Source: Prevotella sp. (GTDB taxonomy: Bacteria > Bacteroidota > Bacteroidia > Bacteroidales > Bacteroidaceae). Taken from it: DNA of 58,917 bases. Position numbers and translations under genes: made by a program. Position 1 is the first letter of the stretch, and the number at the start of each line of letters is the position of its first letter. Below the pieces are notes generated by a model. That model was not told where the DNA came from and did no database searches. It worked only from the letters and a program-made list of their open reading frames with translations. Shown here piece after piece: positions 1 to 9,888 of the stretch. The stretch lies in the NCBI GenBank assembly GCA_017412705.1, contig JAFPWS010000069.1, forward strand, positions 1 to 58,917. Reading direction: 5' to 3'.

Positions 1-39
1 CTCGGTAGCACCAGTAGCACCATTTTTTGTTTGTTGCAT
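1..39 (-). CDS. 5' end of a gene leaving the window (13 codons)
   Basis: Reading the minus strand from position 39 gives an ATG and 13 open codons (MQQTKNGATGATE) up to the window edge. Upstream on the same strand there is a TTTG and a TAAC element with roughly promoter-like spacing, and the gene would be divergent from mfd. Only the first residues are visible, so no product can be proposed, and a chance ATG cannot be excluded. Confidence 0.3.
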   Translation of the reverse strand, partial: MQQTKNGATGATE

Positions 40-102
40 ATTGTAGTTACGAAAAATGAATTGACCAAACACGACAATAAAAACAAAATATTTCTAATTT
101 AT

Positions 103-133
103 TTTGCATATTGCTCGTTTATTCGTACCTTTA
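103..133 (+). promoter_or_regulatory. Promoter of mfd
   Basis: A TTTG (-33 element, 103-106) is followed after 19 bases by TACCTTTA (126-133), one base off the Bacteroidota -7 consensus TAnnTTTG. The mfd ATG at 147 lies 13 bases downstream, which argues against the longer reading frame starting at 111. Confidence 0.7.
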
Positions 134-146
134 CAGCCGAATTAGC

Positions 147-3100
147 ATGAAGATTCAAGATTTGTTGAGGCTTTATACAGCGTCACCTCAGGTGGGGGCG
201 TTGGCGGAGACGTTGGGGAAAAAGTCGGTGAAGACCGTTTTCCTCGAGGGTCTTATGTGCTCGTCGGCACCGATGGTGTTTGCAAGCCTCTCCCTAACCC
301 TCAGGGGTCGGCTTTTCCTTTTTATTCTTCAGGATGCTGACGAGGCGGGATATTTCTATCATGACCTGGTGCAGCTGATGGGTGAGGGTGGGGTGCTGTT
401 CCTGCCTTCGAGCTACCGTCGTGCCATCAAGTACGGTCAGCGCGATGCTGCCAACGAGATTCTGCGTACGGAGGTGCTTTCCAAGCTGTCAGCTGTCAAT
501 GGAAGTAAACTAACGGCTAATAGCCTTTTTATTGTCACCTACCCTGAAGCGGTGGCTGAGCTGGTTATCTCGAAACGTCAGCTGGACGAGCGGATGCTGT
601 TGCTGAGGCAGGGTGATACGATAGATGTGGACGCGACGACAGACATGTTGCGCCAGTTAGGGTTCCACGAGGTGGACTATGTCTACGAGCCTGGCCAGTT
701 TGCCTTGCGTGGCAGTATTCTGGATGTCTACTCCTACAGTAGCGAGTTGCCGTTCCGCATTGACTTCTTTGGCGACGACATTGACAGCATCCGTACTTTC
801 GAGGTAGACACGCAGCTGTCGAAGGACAAGCGTGAGCAGGTGGAGATTGTGCCTGAACTGGCTGTGGCAGAGGAGAAGGTGCCGTTTCTCTCGTTCCTGC
901 CAGACGACAGCCTGATAGTGGCCAAGGACTTTGTCTATATTCACGATGCTGTAGACCGTATCTACGAGGAAGGTTTCTCGCAGCAGGCCTTGAAGGAGCG
1001 TCTGGAGGGCGCTACGGAGCAGGAACAGCGCGACATTATGATGGAGATGAACAAGGAAACGCTGCTCATCAGCGGACAGCAGTTGTCAGCTGAGTTACAG
1101 CGCTTCAGGCATATCCGACTGACTCATGGTGCCTCGCAGGGTAGGGAGGTGGCCGATGTGTCAGACGCCAAGCTGTCGTTTCATACGGCACCACAGCCCC
1201 AGTTCCACAAGAACTTTGACCTGCTGCAGCAGTCGTTGAGCCAGAGCATGGCTGACGGTTACCGTTTGTGTATCCTGGCAGACAGTCCTAAACAGCTGGA
1301 GCGCCTGAAGGATATCTTCAGTGGCGAGGGACAGGAGGCGAGGGGAGCAAAAATAGACTTCTCTCGAAGAGAGTGTGGCATTGCATTCAACCCCATAGAG
1401 CGCACGCTGCATGAGGGCTACGTGGACCACGACCTGAAGCTGTGCGTGTTTACGGACCACCAGATATTCGACCGTTTCCACAAGTACAACCTGCGTTCGG
1501 ACAAGGCGCGTAGCGGTAAGGTGGCGTTGACGCTGAAAGAGATTCAGCAGTTCGAGATTGGCGACTATGTGGTACACATTGACCACGGCATTGGCAAGTT
1601 TGGTGGATTGGTGCGCATGCCTCAAGGTACGGGCTATCAGGAGATGATTAAGATACAGTACGACGGTGGAGGTACCATCTATGTGTCGATACACTCGTTG
1701 TACAAGGTGTCAAAATACAAGGCGCAGGACGGTGGCGAGCCGCCCCGCCTGTCGCATCTGGGCACAGGCCAGTGGGAGCGCATGAAGGAGCGCACCAAGC
1801 AGAAGCTGAAGGACATTGCACGCGACTTGATACGACTATATGCTGCCCGCAGGCAGCAGAAAGGCTATGCCTTCTCGCCCGACTCGTTCATGCAGCACGA
1901 GCTGGAGGCCTCGTTCCTCTATGAGGACACCCCCGACCAGCTAAAGGCCACTAACGATGTAAAGGCTGATATGGAGAAGTCGCAGCCCATGGACCGTTTG
2001 GTGTGCGGCGACGTGGGCTTTGGTAAGACGGAGGTTGCTGTACGTGCAGCGTTCAAGGCAGCCTGCGACTCGAAGCAGGTGGCTGTGCTGGTGCCTACGA
2101 CGGTGCTGGCCTATCAGCATTACCAGACCTTCTCCAGTCGTCTGAAAAACCTGCCTGTCAGGGTGGAGTATCTTTCACGTGCCCGCAGTACGAAGCAGAC
2201 AACGGCCATCCTGAAGGACCTGGCCGATGGTAAGATAGATATATTAATAGGTACGCATAAGCTGATTGGCAAGTCGGTGAAGTTCAAAGACCTGGGTCTG
2301 CTGATTATCGACGAGGAGCAGAAGTTCGGTGTCTCTACCAAGGAGAAGCTGCGCCAGATGAAGACCAGTGTCGACACGCTGACAATGTCGGCTACGCCAA
2401 TACCCAGAACCTTGCAGTTCTCGTTGGTAGGAGCCCGTGACCTAAGCATCATCCAGACGCCCCCTCCCAACCGATATCCGGTACAGACGGAGATACACAC
2501 CTTTGGCGCTGACATCATTGCCGATGCCATTAACTTCGAGATGTCGCGCAACGGACAGGTGTTCTTCGTCAACCCGCGTATCAACGACTTGCAGCGTATT
2601 CGCGACCTGATACAGAAGTATGTTCCTGATGCCCGCATTGCCGTGGGGCATGGGCAGATGAAGCCTGAGGAGCTGGAGCAGATTATCTTCGACTTCCAGA
2701 ACTATGACTACGATGTGCTGCTGTCGACGACCATCATTGAGAACGGTATCGATATCCCCAACGCCAACACCATCATCATCAACGGTGCCCATCACTTCGG
2801 ACTCTCAGACCTGCACCAGATGCGAGGTCGTGTGGGACGCGGCAACCGCAAGGCGTTCTGCTACCTGCTGGCACCTCCTTTAGCCGCCCTGCCTGTGGAG
2901 GGCCGCAGAAGGCTGGAAGCGCTGGAGAACTTCAGCGACCTGGGTTCAGGCATCCATATTGCCATGCAGGACCTCGACATTCGTGGTGCCGGCAATCTTT
3001 TGGGGGCGGAGCAGAGTGGCTTCATTGCCGACTTAGGTTATGAGACCTATGTCAAGATTCTGAACCAAGCTGTGGTGGAGCTGAAGAATGAAAGCTCATC

Positions 3101-3632
3101 TCCGTCTCCCTCCAAAGAGAGGGGAAGCCTTGATGGCTCCAAAACATCCTCTTCATGGAAGGGGCTTGGGGATACTTCTGACTTTGTTTCCGATTGTTCA
3201 CTGGAGAGCGACTTGGAGATGTACTTCCCCGACCAGTATGTGCCCAGTGACTCGGAACGCATGCTGCTCTATCGTGAGTTGGATGGTCTTCAAACCGACG
3301 AGCAGCTGGCTGCCTACCGCACGCGGCTGACAGACCGCTTCGGTCCTGTGCCACATGCCGGTGAGGAGCTGATGCGTGTCGTTCCTTTGCGTAGGCTGGG
3401 CAAAAGACTGGGTTGCGAGCGAATCATGCTGAAGCAAGGACGGATGGCTCTTTACTTTGTCTCGCAGAAAGACAGCCCTTACTATCAGAGTGAGGCCTTC
3501 GACCGCATCCTGACGTTTGTGGCACAGCATGCACGTCAGTGTAACTTCCGCGAGCAGAATGGCAAACGGTCGATGACCATTGCCAATGTGCCTACCGTAG
3601 AAGCTGCTGTCCAGCTGCTGTCGCAGATATAA
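147..3632 (+). CDS. mfd: Transcription-repair coupling factor Mfd
   Basis: Mfd is a DNA translocase that removes RNA polymerase stalled at lesions and recruits the UvrABC excision machinery. The protein has about 1,161 residues, near the family norm of 1,100-1,150. It shows a UvrB-like N-terminal part, the RNA-polymerase interaction region (around FEIGDYVVHIDHGIG), a helicase core with Walker A GDVGFGKTE near residue 620, DEEQ near 722, the SATPIPRTL motif, QMRGRVGR, and the translocation motif RGAGNLLGAEQSG, and a C-terminal TRCF domain. The start at 147 is chosen because the frame open from 111 overlaps the promoter. Unusual: residues about 986-1010, between the translocase and the C-terminal domain, are Ser/Pro/Gly-rich and encoded by a palindromic repeat that also occurs in tsaD. 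The stop codon abuts the stop of the convergent helicase with no spacer. Confidence 0.97.
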   Translation: MKIQDLLRLYTASPQVGALAETLGKKSVKTVFLEGLMCSSAPMVFASLSLTLRGRLFLFILQDADEAGYFYHDLVQLMGEGGVLFLPSSYRRAIKYGQRDAANEILRTEVLSKLSAVNGSKLTANSLFIVTYPEAVAELVISKRQLDERMLLLRQGDTIDVDATTDMLRQLGFHEVDYVYEPGQFALRGSILDVYSYSSELPFRIDFFGDDIDSIRTFEVDTQLSKDKREQVEIVPELAVAEEKVPFLSFLPDDSLIVAKDFVYIHDAVDRIYEEGFSQQALKERLEGATEQEQRDIMMEMNKETLLISGQQLSAELQRFRHIRLTHGASQGREVADVSDAKLSFHTAPQPQFHKNFDLLQQSLSQSMADGYRLCILADSPKQLERLKDIFSGEGQEARGAKIDFSRRECGIAFNPIERTLHEGYVDHDLKLCVFTDHQIFDRFHKYNLRSDKARSGKVALTLKEIQQFEIGDYVVHIDHGIGKFGGLVRMPQGTGYQEMIKIQYDGGGTIYVSIHSLYKVSKYKAQDGGEPPRLSHLGTGQWERMKERTKQKLKDIARDLIRLYAARRQQKGYAFSPDSFMQHELEASFLYEDTPDQLKATNDVKADMEKSQPMDRLVCGDVGFGKTEVAVRAAFKAACDSKQVAVLVPTTVLAYQHYQTFSSRLKNLPVRVEYLSRARSTKQTTAILKDLADGKIDILIGTHKLIGKSVKFKDLGLLIIDEEQKFGVSTKEKLRQMKTSVDTLTMSATPIPRTLQFSLVGARDLSIIQTPPPNRYPVQTEIHTFGADIIADAINFEMSRNGQVFFVNPRINDLQRIRDLIQKYVPDARIAVGHGQMKPEELEQIIFDFQNYDYDVLLSTTIIENGIDIPNANTIIINGAHHFGLSDLHQMRGRVGRGNRKAFCYLLAPPLAALPVEGRRRLEALENFSDLGSGIHIAMQDLDIRGAGNLLGAEQSGFIADLGYETYVKILNQAVVELKNESSSPSPSKERGSLDGSKTSSSWKGLGDTSDFVSDCSLESDLEMYFPDQYVPSDSERMLLYRELDGLQTDEQLAAYRTRLTDRFGPVPHAGEELMRVVPLRRLGKRLGCERIMLKQGRMALYFVSQKDSPYYQSEAFDRILTFVAQHARQCNFREQNGKRSMTIANVPTVEAAVQLLSQI
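3104..3174 (-). repeat. Palindromic repeat inserted in frame in mfd
   Basis: On the minus strand this stretch begins CCCCAAGCCCCTTCCA and ends TCCCCTCTCTTTGGAGGG, about 64 bases apart end to end. The same two ends at the same spacing occur at 39634-39698 inside tsaD. The two arms are G-rich and C-rich and can partly pair. It adds about 25 low-complexity residues to Mfd without breaking the frame. Orientation relative to the host gene is opposite to that in tsaD. Confidence 0.8.
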
Positions 3633-4946
3633 TCAAGAGTTTGTGTTGCCGGAGTTGGTCTTGGGCTTGTGACCGCCACGATGCTTGCGACGTCCTCCTT
3701 TCGATTGCTTGTCGCCACCATGCTGACGAGGTTTCCCGTTACCACCACGTTTGCGCCCTCCATGTCCACGTGACGACTTACGAGGTGCGGATGGTTGGTA
3801 GGCAGGGCCTTCGCCAAGACCTTCGGGCAGGGGATTCTTCGGGATGTTGCGTTCCAGGAAGCGTTCAATGTCGGAGAAGTAGCGCATGTCGGCCTCATTG
3901 ACCAGCGTGATGGCCACACCGTCGCGTTGTGCCCGGGCCGTTCGGCCAATGCGGTGGACATAGTCCTCGGCATCTCGTGGCACATCGTAGTTGATGACGC
4001 AAAGAATGTCGTCAATATCGATGCCTCGTGCTACGATATCGGTAGCAACCAGTACGCTAATCTGTCCTGCCTTGAACTGATACATGACCTCGTCGCGCTC
4101 AGCCTGCGTCAGGTCGGAGTGCATGGCAGCACAGTTGATGTTCATGCGCTTCAGCTCGCGGGTGATGTCCTTCACCTTGTCTTTCTTTCCCGAGAAGATG
4201 ATGACACGCTCCAGCTCTCCAGCCTTGAAAAGATGACGTATAATGCCCAGCTTCTGGGGTTCGTAGCAGATGTAGGCTGACTGCTGAATCTTTTCGGCAG
4301 GTTTCGACACGGCAATCTTCACCTCGACAGGGTCGGTGAGCAACGTGTGGGCCAGCTGCTGAATCTTCTGGGGCATCGTAGCGGAGAACATGATAGTCTG
4401 ATGTTCCTTAGGCAGTAGTTTTGCGATGGAAAGGATATCGTCAGAGAAACCCATGTCGAGCATGCGGTCAGCCTCGTCGAGTACGAAGAAGCTCAGCTGT
4501 GAGAGGTCGAGATGTCCCATACGGATATGAGAGAGCAGTCGCCCAGGGGTGGCGATGATGACGTCGGCACCCATCTTCAGGCCTTTAGTCTCAACATCGA
4601 AGCGAGAACCATCGTTGCCTCCATAGACAGCAACGCTGCTGATGCCGTCGAGGTAGTAGCCGAAGCCTTGCATCGCCTGGTCAATCTGCTGTGCCAGCTC
4701 GCGGGTGGGGGCCATGACGATGCAGTTGACCGCATCCTTGGGATAGCCGCCATCGTCGAGCATGCTGAGGATGGGTAACAGATAGGCTGCTGTTTTGCCT
4801 GTTCCTGTCTGGGCGATACCGATGAGGTCTCGCTCGTCGAGAATCTCCGGTATACATTTCTCCTGTATAGGCGTCATCTCCTCGAAGTGCATGTCGTAGA
4901 GTGCATCGAGGATGTTGTCGTTCAGATATGTTTCTTCAAAAGTCAC
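3633..4946 (-). CDS. DEAD-box ATP-dependent RNA helicase
   Basis: This is an RNA helicase of the RhlE/CsdA-like group that remodels RNA structure, for example in ribosome assembly or cold adaptation. The 437-residue protein has the Q motif (F3, Q28), motif I AQTGTGKT at 45-52, TPGR near 133, DEAD at 157-160, SAT at 188-190, ARGIDID and HRIGRTAR. From about residue 380 the tail is Gly/Arg/Lys-rich with almost no hydrophobic residues, typical of RNA-binding extensions. It is the last gene of the minus-strand lon-tgt-lptG set, 34 bases after lptG, with no obvious promoter of its own, so co-transcription is likely. Its stop codon directly adjoins that of mfd. The exact subfamily cannot be decided by eye. 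Confidence 0.93.
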   Translation of the reverse strand: MTFEETYLNDNILDALYDMHFEEMTPIQEKCIPEILDERDLIGIAQTGTGKTAAYLLPILSMLDDGGYPKDAVNCIVMAPTRELAQQIDQAMQGFGYYLDGISSVAVYGGNDGSRFDVETKGLKMGADVIIATPGRLLSHIRMGHLDLSQLSFFVLDEADRMLDMGFSDDILSIAKLLPKEHQTIMFSATMPQKIQQLAHTLLTDPVEVKIAVSKPAEKIQQSAYICYEPQKLGIIRHLFKAGELERVIIFSGKKDKVKDITRELKRMNINCAAMHSDLTQAERDEVMYQFKAGQISVLVATDIVARGIDIDDILCVINYDVPRDAEDYVHRIGRTARAQRDGVAITLVNEADMRYFSDIERFLERNIPKNPLPEGLGEGPAYQPSAPRKSSRGHGGRKRGGNGKPRQHGGDKQSKGGRRKHRGGHKPKTNSGNTNS

Positions 4947-4980
4947 TTTATTACCTTATTATTTTTTAACTTTCTCAACC

Positions 4981-6174
4981 TTAGTTCGGTGCTTGGCGAT
5001 AGCAGAAATAGGCGATGACTGCATATAGGATGTTCGGAATCCATGCAGCCAGCATAGGTGGCGTACCTGCATTGATGGCAAATGTGGCCGAGATGGTCTG
5101 CAGCAGGATATAGGTGAACGAGAGCGCCAGTCCTATACCCAGATAGAGTCCCATGCCGCCTTTGCGCTTCCGCGACGAGAGGCTGACACCGATGAGTGTC
5201 AGGATGAACGAGGCAAAGGAGCTGGCTATGCGCTTGTGATACTCCACTTCGTACTGCACAACATTTGAGGAACCGCGTTCCTGCTGTTTGGAGATGTAGC
5301 GCAGCAGCTCGGGCGAGGTAAACGTCTCTTGCTGGCCCTTCGAGAAGACAAGGTCCATAGGCTCCATCTGGATGAGCGTGTCAATCTCGTTGCCGCTGGT
5401 AATCTGTTCGCGCATGCCCTTCAGCGTGCGAATCTTATAGTTGCGAGCCTTCCAGTGGTAACGCTCGTCGGCAATGGTGTCGTACTGGATAATGCTGGCA
5501 TTCATCTGCGATACCATCTTCTTATTCTCAAACTTATAGAGTGCAAAGCCGTAGCCTGTCTTGCGGATGTCGTCGTACTGCGAGATGTAAGCCACCACCC
5601 CTCGGTCTACCATCAGCTGAATGTTAGAGGCCGAGGTGTTCTTCTTGTTGTTCTTGTAGAGCGACTCGAAATCGTGACGCACCACCGTTCCTTTCGGAAT
5701 GACATAGGCACCGAGGAAGAAGTTGAGCGTGGCGATGAGTGCTGCAGATATAAGGTAGGGGCGCAGCAGTCGCTTGAAACTCATGCCGCAGGCCAGCATG
5801 GCGATAATCTCAGAGTTGCCTGCCAGCTTGGAGGTGAAGAAGATGACGGCGATGAAGACGAACAGTGGCGAGAACAGGTTGGCGAAGTAAGGCACGAAGT
5901 TGGCGTAGTAGTCGAAGACGATGGCACGCAGCGGTGCATGGAAATTAGTGAACTTTGCCAGGTTCTCGTTGACGTCGAAGACGATGGAGATGGAGATGAT
6001 GAGCAGGATGGAGTAGATGTAGGTGCCGATGAACTTCTTGATGATGTACCAGTCCATGCGTTTGACGAAGCGGAAGATATTCAGCTTCTTCATCCACGCC
6101 AGACGGTACCAAGGAATCTTGCGCCACAGCTTACGGAGTTTCCATCTATGATGTTGCAAACGTTTTGTATTCAT
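4981..6174 (-). CDS. lptG: LPS export permease, LptF/LptG (YjgP/YjgQ) family
   Basis: Inner-membrane permease subunit of the Lpt machine, which extracts lipopolysaccharide from the inner membrane and sends it toward the outer membrane. The 397-residue protein has one membrane segment pair near the N terminus (after WYIIKKFIGTY), a third helix near residue 130, a large periplasmic beta-rich region, and three hydrophobic helices at the C terminus, as expected for the family. The ATG overlaps the tgt stop in an ATGA, which supports this start. It gives a basic leader of about 39 residues before the usual family start, with M28 (6093) as an alternative. LptG is preferred over LptF by overall resemblance only. 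Confidence 0.85.
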   Translation of the reverse strand: MNTKRLQHHRWKLRKLWRKIPWYRLAWMKKLNIFRFVKRMDWYIIKKFIGTYIYSILLIISISIVFDVNENLAKFTNFHAPLRAIVFDYYANFVPYFANLFSPLFVFIAVIFFTSKLAGNSEIIAMLACGMSFKRLLRPYLISAALIATLNFFLGAYVIPKGTVVRHDFESLYKNNKKNTSASNIQLMVDRGVVAYISQYDDIRKTGYGFALYKFENKKMVSQMNASIIQYDTIADERYHWKARNYKIRTLKGMREQITSGNEIDTLIQMEPMDLVFSKGQQETFTSPELLRYISKQQERGSSNVVQYEVEYHKRIASSFASFILTLIGVSLSSRKRKGGMGLYLGIGLALSFTYILLQTISATFAINAGTPPMLAAWIPNILYAVIAYFCYRQAPN

Positions 6175-7298
6175 CTTCTACGTCCTAAATTGTCCATTAC
6201 TGAGCGTTTCCACGCTACGAAGTCGCCTTGCTCGATATGGATACGGGCATCTGTGACCAGACGCAGATAGAAAGCCAGGTTGTGTATAGAGGCAATCTGC
6301 ATGGCCAAAAGCTCCTGGGCCTTGAACAGGTGGTGCAGGTAGGCTTTGGAGTGGATGCGGTCGATGTCACAGCCGTCAGGGTCGATGGGCGAGAAGTCGT
6401 CCTGCCACTTCTGGTTGCGCATGTTCATCGTTCCCTCGTAGGTAAAGAGCATGGCGTTGCGACCATTGCGGGTAGGCATGACGCAGTCGAACATGTCTAC
6501 GCCACGCTCAATGGCCTCGAGGATGTTTTGAGGCGTACCGACGCCCATCAGGTAGCGGGGACGGTCTTTCGGCAGTATCTCGTTGACGACCTCAATCATC
6601 TCGTACATTACCTCCGTAGGTTCGCCGACAGCCAGTCCACCGATAGCATTGCCGTCAGCCCCCTTGTCAGCGACGTGCTTGGCTGCCTCCTGACGAAGGT
6701 CTTTATAGGTGCAGCCTTGCACGATGGGGAAGAGGCTCTGCTTATAGCCATAGAGCGGTTCTGTCTCGTTGAAGCGCTTGATGCAGCGGTCGAGCCAGCG
6801 TTGGGTCAGTCCGAGTGACTTCTTGGCATACTGGTAGTCGCTTTGTCCTGGAGGACACTCGTCAAGTGCCATCATGATGTCGGCACCGATGACACGCTCC
6901 GTATCCATCACGTTTTCGGGGGTAAAGATATGTTTCGAGCCATCAATGTGCGAGCGGAACTCACAGCCTTCTTCGCGGAGCTTGCGGATGCCCGTCAGCG
7001 AGAACACCTGAAAGCCTCCCGAGTCGGTAAGGATGGGACGGTCCCACGTGTTGAATTGATGCAGACCACCAGCCTTATGCAGAATGTCGAGTCCTGGGCG
7101 CAGGTACAGATGATAGGTGTTTCCCAGGATAATCTGGGCCTTTACCTGCTCGCGCAACTCGGAAAAATGCACACCCTTGACGCTTCCCACCGTGCCTACC
7201 GGCATGAAGATGGGTGTCTTAATTTGCCCGTGGTCTGTTGTAATCAGACCCGTGCGGGCATCGGAGGCATTGTCGCTATGCTGTACTTCAAACGTCAT
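6171..7298 (-). CDS. tgt: tRNA-guanine(34) transglycosylase (Tgt)
   Basis: Exchanges guanine at the wobble position of Asp, Asn, His and Tyr tRNAs for a queuosine precursor. The 375-residue protein has the family landmarks DSGGFQVFSL, LDECPP, GGLAVGE and the catalytic-region DCVMPTRNGRNA. The usual zinc site, C-x-C-x2-C just before SKAYLHHL, is missing: only one Cys (DGCDIDRIHSKAYLHHL) is left, although the later His in SIHNL remains. The gene is coupled by ATGA overlaps on both sides, to lon upstream and lptG downstream. Confidence 0.96.
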   Translation of the reverse strand: MTFEVQHSDNASDARTGLITTDHGQIKTPIFMPVGTVGSVKGVHFSELREQVKAQIILGNTYHLYLRPGLDILHKAGGLHQFNTWDRPILTDSGGFQVFSLTGIRKLREEGCEFRSHIDGSKHIFTPENVMDTERVIGADIMMALDECPPGQSDYQYAKKSLGLTQRWLDRCIKRFNETEPLYGYKQSLFPIVQGCTYKDLRQEAAKHVADKGADGNAIGGLAVGEPTEVMYEMIEVVNEILPKDRPRYLMGVGTPQNILEAIERGVDMFDCVMPTRNGRNAMLFTYEGTMNMRNQKWQDDFSPIDPDGCDIDRIHSKAYLHHLFKAQELLAMQIASIHNLAFYLRLVTDARIHIEQGDFVAWKRSVMDNLGRRR

Positions 7299-9775
7299 TT
7301 TTTCTCTTCTTTCTCGTCAGGTATATCGAACTTTAGCGGCTTGTCCACAATCTGGTCGGTAAGGGCGAAGTTCCATACATCCTGCACGTTCTCGACATAG
7401 TGGAAGGTGACTCCCTTCAGATACATCTCGGGAATTTCGTTGATATCCTTCTCGTTTTCCTGGCACATCACGATGTCCGTAATGCCGGCACGTTTGGCGG
7501 CAAGAATTTTCTCCTTGATGCCACCTACGGGCAGCACCTTGCCTCGTAGCGTAATCTCACCCGTCATCGCCGTATTCTTACGTACCTTGCGCTGGGTGAG
7601 GGCAGAGGCAATAGAAGTAGCGATGGTGATACCTGCTGAGGGGCCGTCCTTGGGTGTAGCACCCTCAGGCACGTGAATATGGATGTTCCAATGGTCGAAG
7701 ATGCGGTAGTCGATGCATAGCGTGTCGACATGGGCCTTGACATACTCCAAGGCGATGACAGCCGACTCCTTCATGACATCGCCCAGATTGCCCGTCAGCG
7801 TCAGCTTCGCACCCTTGCCCTTCGACAAGGAGGTCTCGATAAACAGAATCTCGCCCCCAACGCTGGTCCACGCCAGTCCGGTGACGACGCCTGCATAGGA
7901 ATTGCCCTGATAGATGTCGCGATAGAAGGGGGGCTTGCCGAGCAAGTCCTCAATCTCTGTGGGGGTAATCTTCGTATAGGGAAGCTCGCCACCTTCAGAA
8001 GCTTTCTTGAAGGCCATCTTACGCAGAGACTTGTTTATCTGCTTCTCCAGTTGGCGCACGCCGCTCTCACGGGTATACTGCTCAATAATCTTCTCGATGG
8101 CAGGCTTGGTAAATGTCAGATGCTTGTCGTTCAAGCCCGTATTCTCCTTCTCCTTGGGAATGAGGTGGCGCTTGGCAATCTCGTATTTCTCCTCGGTGAT
8201 GTAGCCTGACACCTCAATAATCTCCATACGGTCGAGCAGGGGACGGGGAATTGTTCCGAGGTTGTTGGCTGTAGCAATGAACATGACCTTCGACAGGTCG
8301 TAGTCTACGTCGAGGTAGTTATCGTGGAAGGCTCCGTTCTGCTCGGGGTCCAGTACCTCCAGCAGGGCTGAGGCGGGGTCGCCGTTATGGGTGTTCTGCG
8401 TCACCTTGTCAATCTCGTCGAGAATGAAGACGGGGTTCGAGGAGCCTGCTTTCTGAATGTTCTTGATGATACGTCCGGGCATAGCGCCGATATAGGTACG
8501 ACGGTGACCGCGAATCTCTGCCTCGTCGTGCAGACCACCTAAGGACACACGAACGTACTTGCGTTTCAGGGCGTCGGCAATGGACTTGCCCAATGAGGTC
8601 TTACCCACGCCCGGAGGACCATAGAGGCAGAGAATGGGCGATTTCAAGTCGCCACGCAGCGAGAGTACGGCAATGTATTCCAGAATGCGCTCCTTGACCT
8701 TCTCCATACCGTAGTGGTCGCGATCCAGAATCTTTTGGGCACGCTTTAGGTCGAGGTCGTCTTCGGTGTATTCGCCCCACGGCAGTCCCACCAGCGTCTG
8801 CAGATAGTTTAGCTGCACATTGAAGTCGGGTGAGTTCTGGTTGAGCTGGTCTAACTTGTCGGCCTCCTTGTAGAAGAACTTCTCTATATCCTCAGGCCAT
8901 TTCTTTTTCTTGGCTTTCTCCAGCAGGTCTTTCTTCTCGGGAGAACTCTCGCCCGACATCTCAGCCTGCAGATTCTTGATTTGCTGCTGCAAGAAATAGT
9001 TACGCTGTTGTTCGTCGATATCGTCACGCGTCTTGTTGCGGATGTCTAACTTCAGGGTCTGTAGATTGATTTCGCGGTTGATGACGCGTAGCGTATTGAA
9101 CAGACGCTCCTTGATGCTGTCCATCTGCAGCAAGGACATCTTCTCCTTGATGGTGAAGGGCATGTTGGAGCAGATGAAGTTCAGCGCCATGATGTTGTTG
9201 CCCACATTCTTGATGGCAAAAGCTGCCTCGTCGGGAATCTCCTCGCTCATGTTGATATACTCGGCCGACTGGCTGCGCAGGTCCTCGATGGCCGTACGGA
9301 ACTCCATATCGCGTTTCTCGGGTTCCTCCTCCGGGGCTGTAGCTACGTGACCGATGAGATAAGGCTTGTATTTCAGCAGTTCCAACAAGCGCATACGTCC
9401 CAATCCCTGCACGATGGCCGTAATGTTGCCGTTGGGGAGGGTCAGCGTTTTGATGACCTTGGCGAAGACGCCCATATCGTAGAGGTCGGCGCGGATGGGA
9501 TTCTCCACTTCGGGGTCGCGTTGTGTCACGACACCTATCAGCTGGCTGTTCTTCTCTGCTTTGCGGATGAGCGCCATGCTGGACTCGCGTCCGATGAGGA
9601 TGGGAGATACCACTCCAGGGAAAAGCACCAGATTACGTACTGCCAGAATAGGCAGGGAATCGGGCATCTCCATATTCGTCAGGTCACTGTAATCGCCTTC
9701 AACATCGGCAATCATCGAAAACGACCTGTTCTTGTTATCCATATACATTGTCACTGTTTCTTCCATTTCTTCCAT
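7295..9775 (-). CDS. lon: ATP-dependent protease Lon
   Basis: Cytoplasmic AAA+ serine protease that degrades damaged and regulatory proteins. The 826-residue protein has the N-terminal substrate-binding LON domain (about 38-245), a coiled-coil linker, the ATPase with Walker [13 protein letters not shown] and Walker [10 protein letters not shown], and a protease domain with the Ser-Lys dyad S713 (in DGPSAG) and K756 (in GGIKEKIL). Length and domain order are standard. It is first in the minus-strand unit lon-tgt-lptG-helicase and has a consensus promoter upstream. Confidence 0.98.
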   Translation of the reverse strand: MEEMEETVTMYMDNKNRSFSMIADVEGDYSDLTNMEMPDSLPILAVRNLVLFPGVVSPILIGRESSMALIRKAEKNSQLIGVVTQRDPEVENPIRADLYDMGVFAKVIKTLTLPNGNITAIVQGLGRMRLLELLKYKPYLIGHVATAPEEEPEKRDMEFRTAIEDLRSQSAEYINMSEEIPDEAAFAIKNVGNNIMALNFICSNMPFTIKEKMSLLQMDSIKERLFNTLRVINREINLQTLKLDIRNKTRDDIDEQQRNYFLQQQIKNLQAEMSGESSPEKKDLLEKAKKKKWPEDIEKFFYKEADKLDQLNQNSPDFNVQLNYLQTLVGLPWGEYTEDDLDLKRAQKILDRDHYGMEKVKERILEYIAVLSLRGDLKSPILCLYGPPGVGKTSLGKSIADALKRKYVRVSLGGLHDEAEIRGHRRTYIGAMPGRIIKNIQKAGSSNPVFILDEIDKVTQNTHNGDPASALLEVLDPEQNGAFHDNYLDVDYDLSKVMFIATANNLGTIPRPLLDRMEIIEVSGYITEEKYEIAKRHLIPKEKENTGLNDKHLTFTKPAIEKIIEQYTRESGVRQLEKQINKSLRKMAFKKASEGGELPYTKITPTEIEDLLGKPPFYRDIYQGNSYAGVVTGLAWTSVGGEILFIETSLSKGKGAKLTLTGNLGDVMKESAVIALEYVKAHVDTLCIDYRIFDHWNIHIHVPEGATPKDGPSAGITIATSIASALTQRKVRKNTAMTGEITLRGKVLPVGGIKEKILAAKRAGITDIVMCQENEKDINEIPEMYLKGVTFHYVENVQDVWNFALTDQIVDKPLKFDIPDEKEEKK

Positions 9776-9817
9776 CTATAATCTTGCTTTCAAGCTGTTT
9801 TTTGTTTAAATGAATTG

Positions 9818-9825
9818 CAAAGGTA
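9818..9825 (-). promoter_or_regulatory. Promoter of lon operon (-7 element)
   Basis: Reads TACCTTTG on the minus strand, an exact match to TAnnTTTG, 42 bases upstream of the lon ATG. No clear TTTG is seen at the -33 position. Confidence 0.65.
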
Positions 9826-9868
9826 CAACTTTTTAGTGAAATAATGCATGAATGATAAGATATTTTAA

Positions 9869-9876
9869 TATCTTTG
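9869..9876 (+). promoter_or_regulatory. Promoter of trmN (-7 element)
   Basis: TATCTTTG matches TAnnTTTG and lies 12 bases before the ATG at 9889. The frame could be extended to a TTG at 9874, but that codon lies inside this promoter element, so it is rejected as the start. Confidence 0.65.
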
Positions 9877-9888
9877 CAGCCGAAAACA

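Noticed and set aside
3088-3330. 80-codon plus-strand frame overlapping the mfd repeat
   Set aside because: Lies in another frame of mfd, has no recognisable domain, and Mfd itself reads through.
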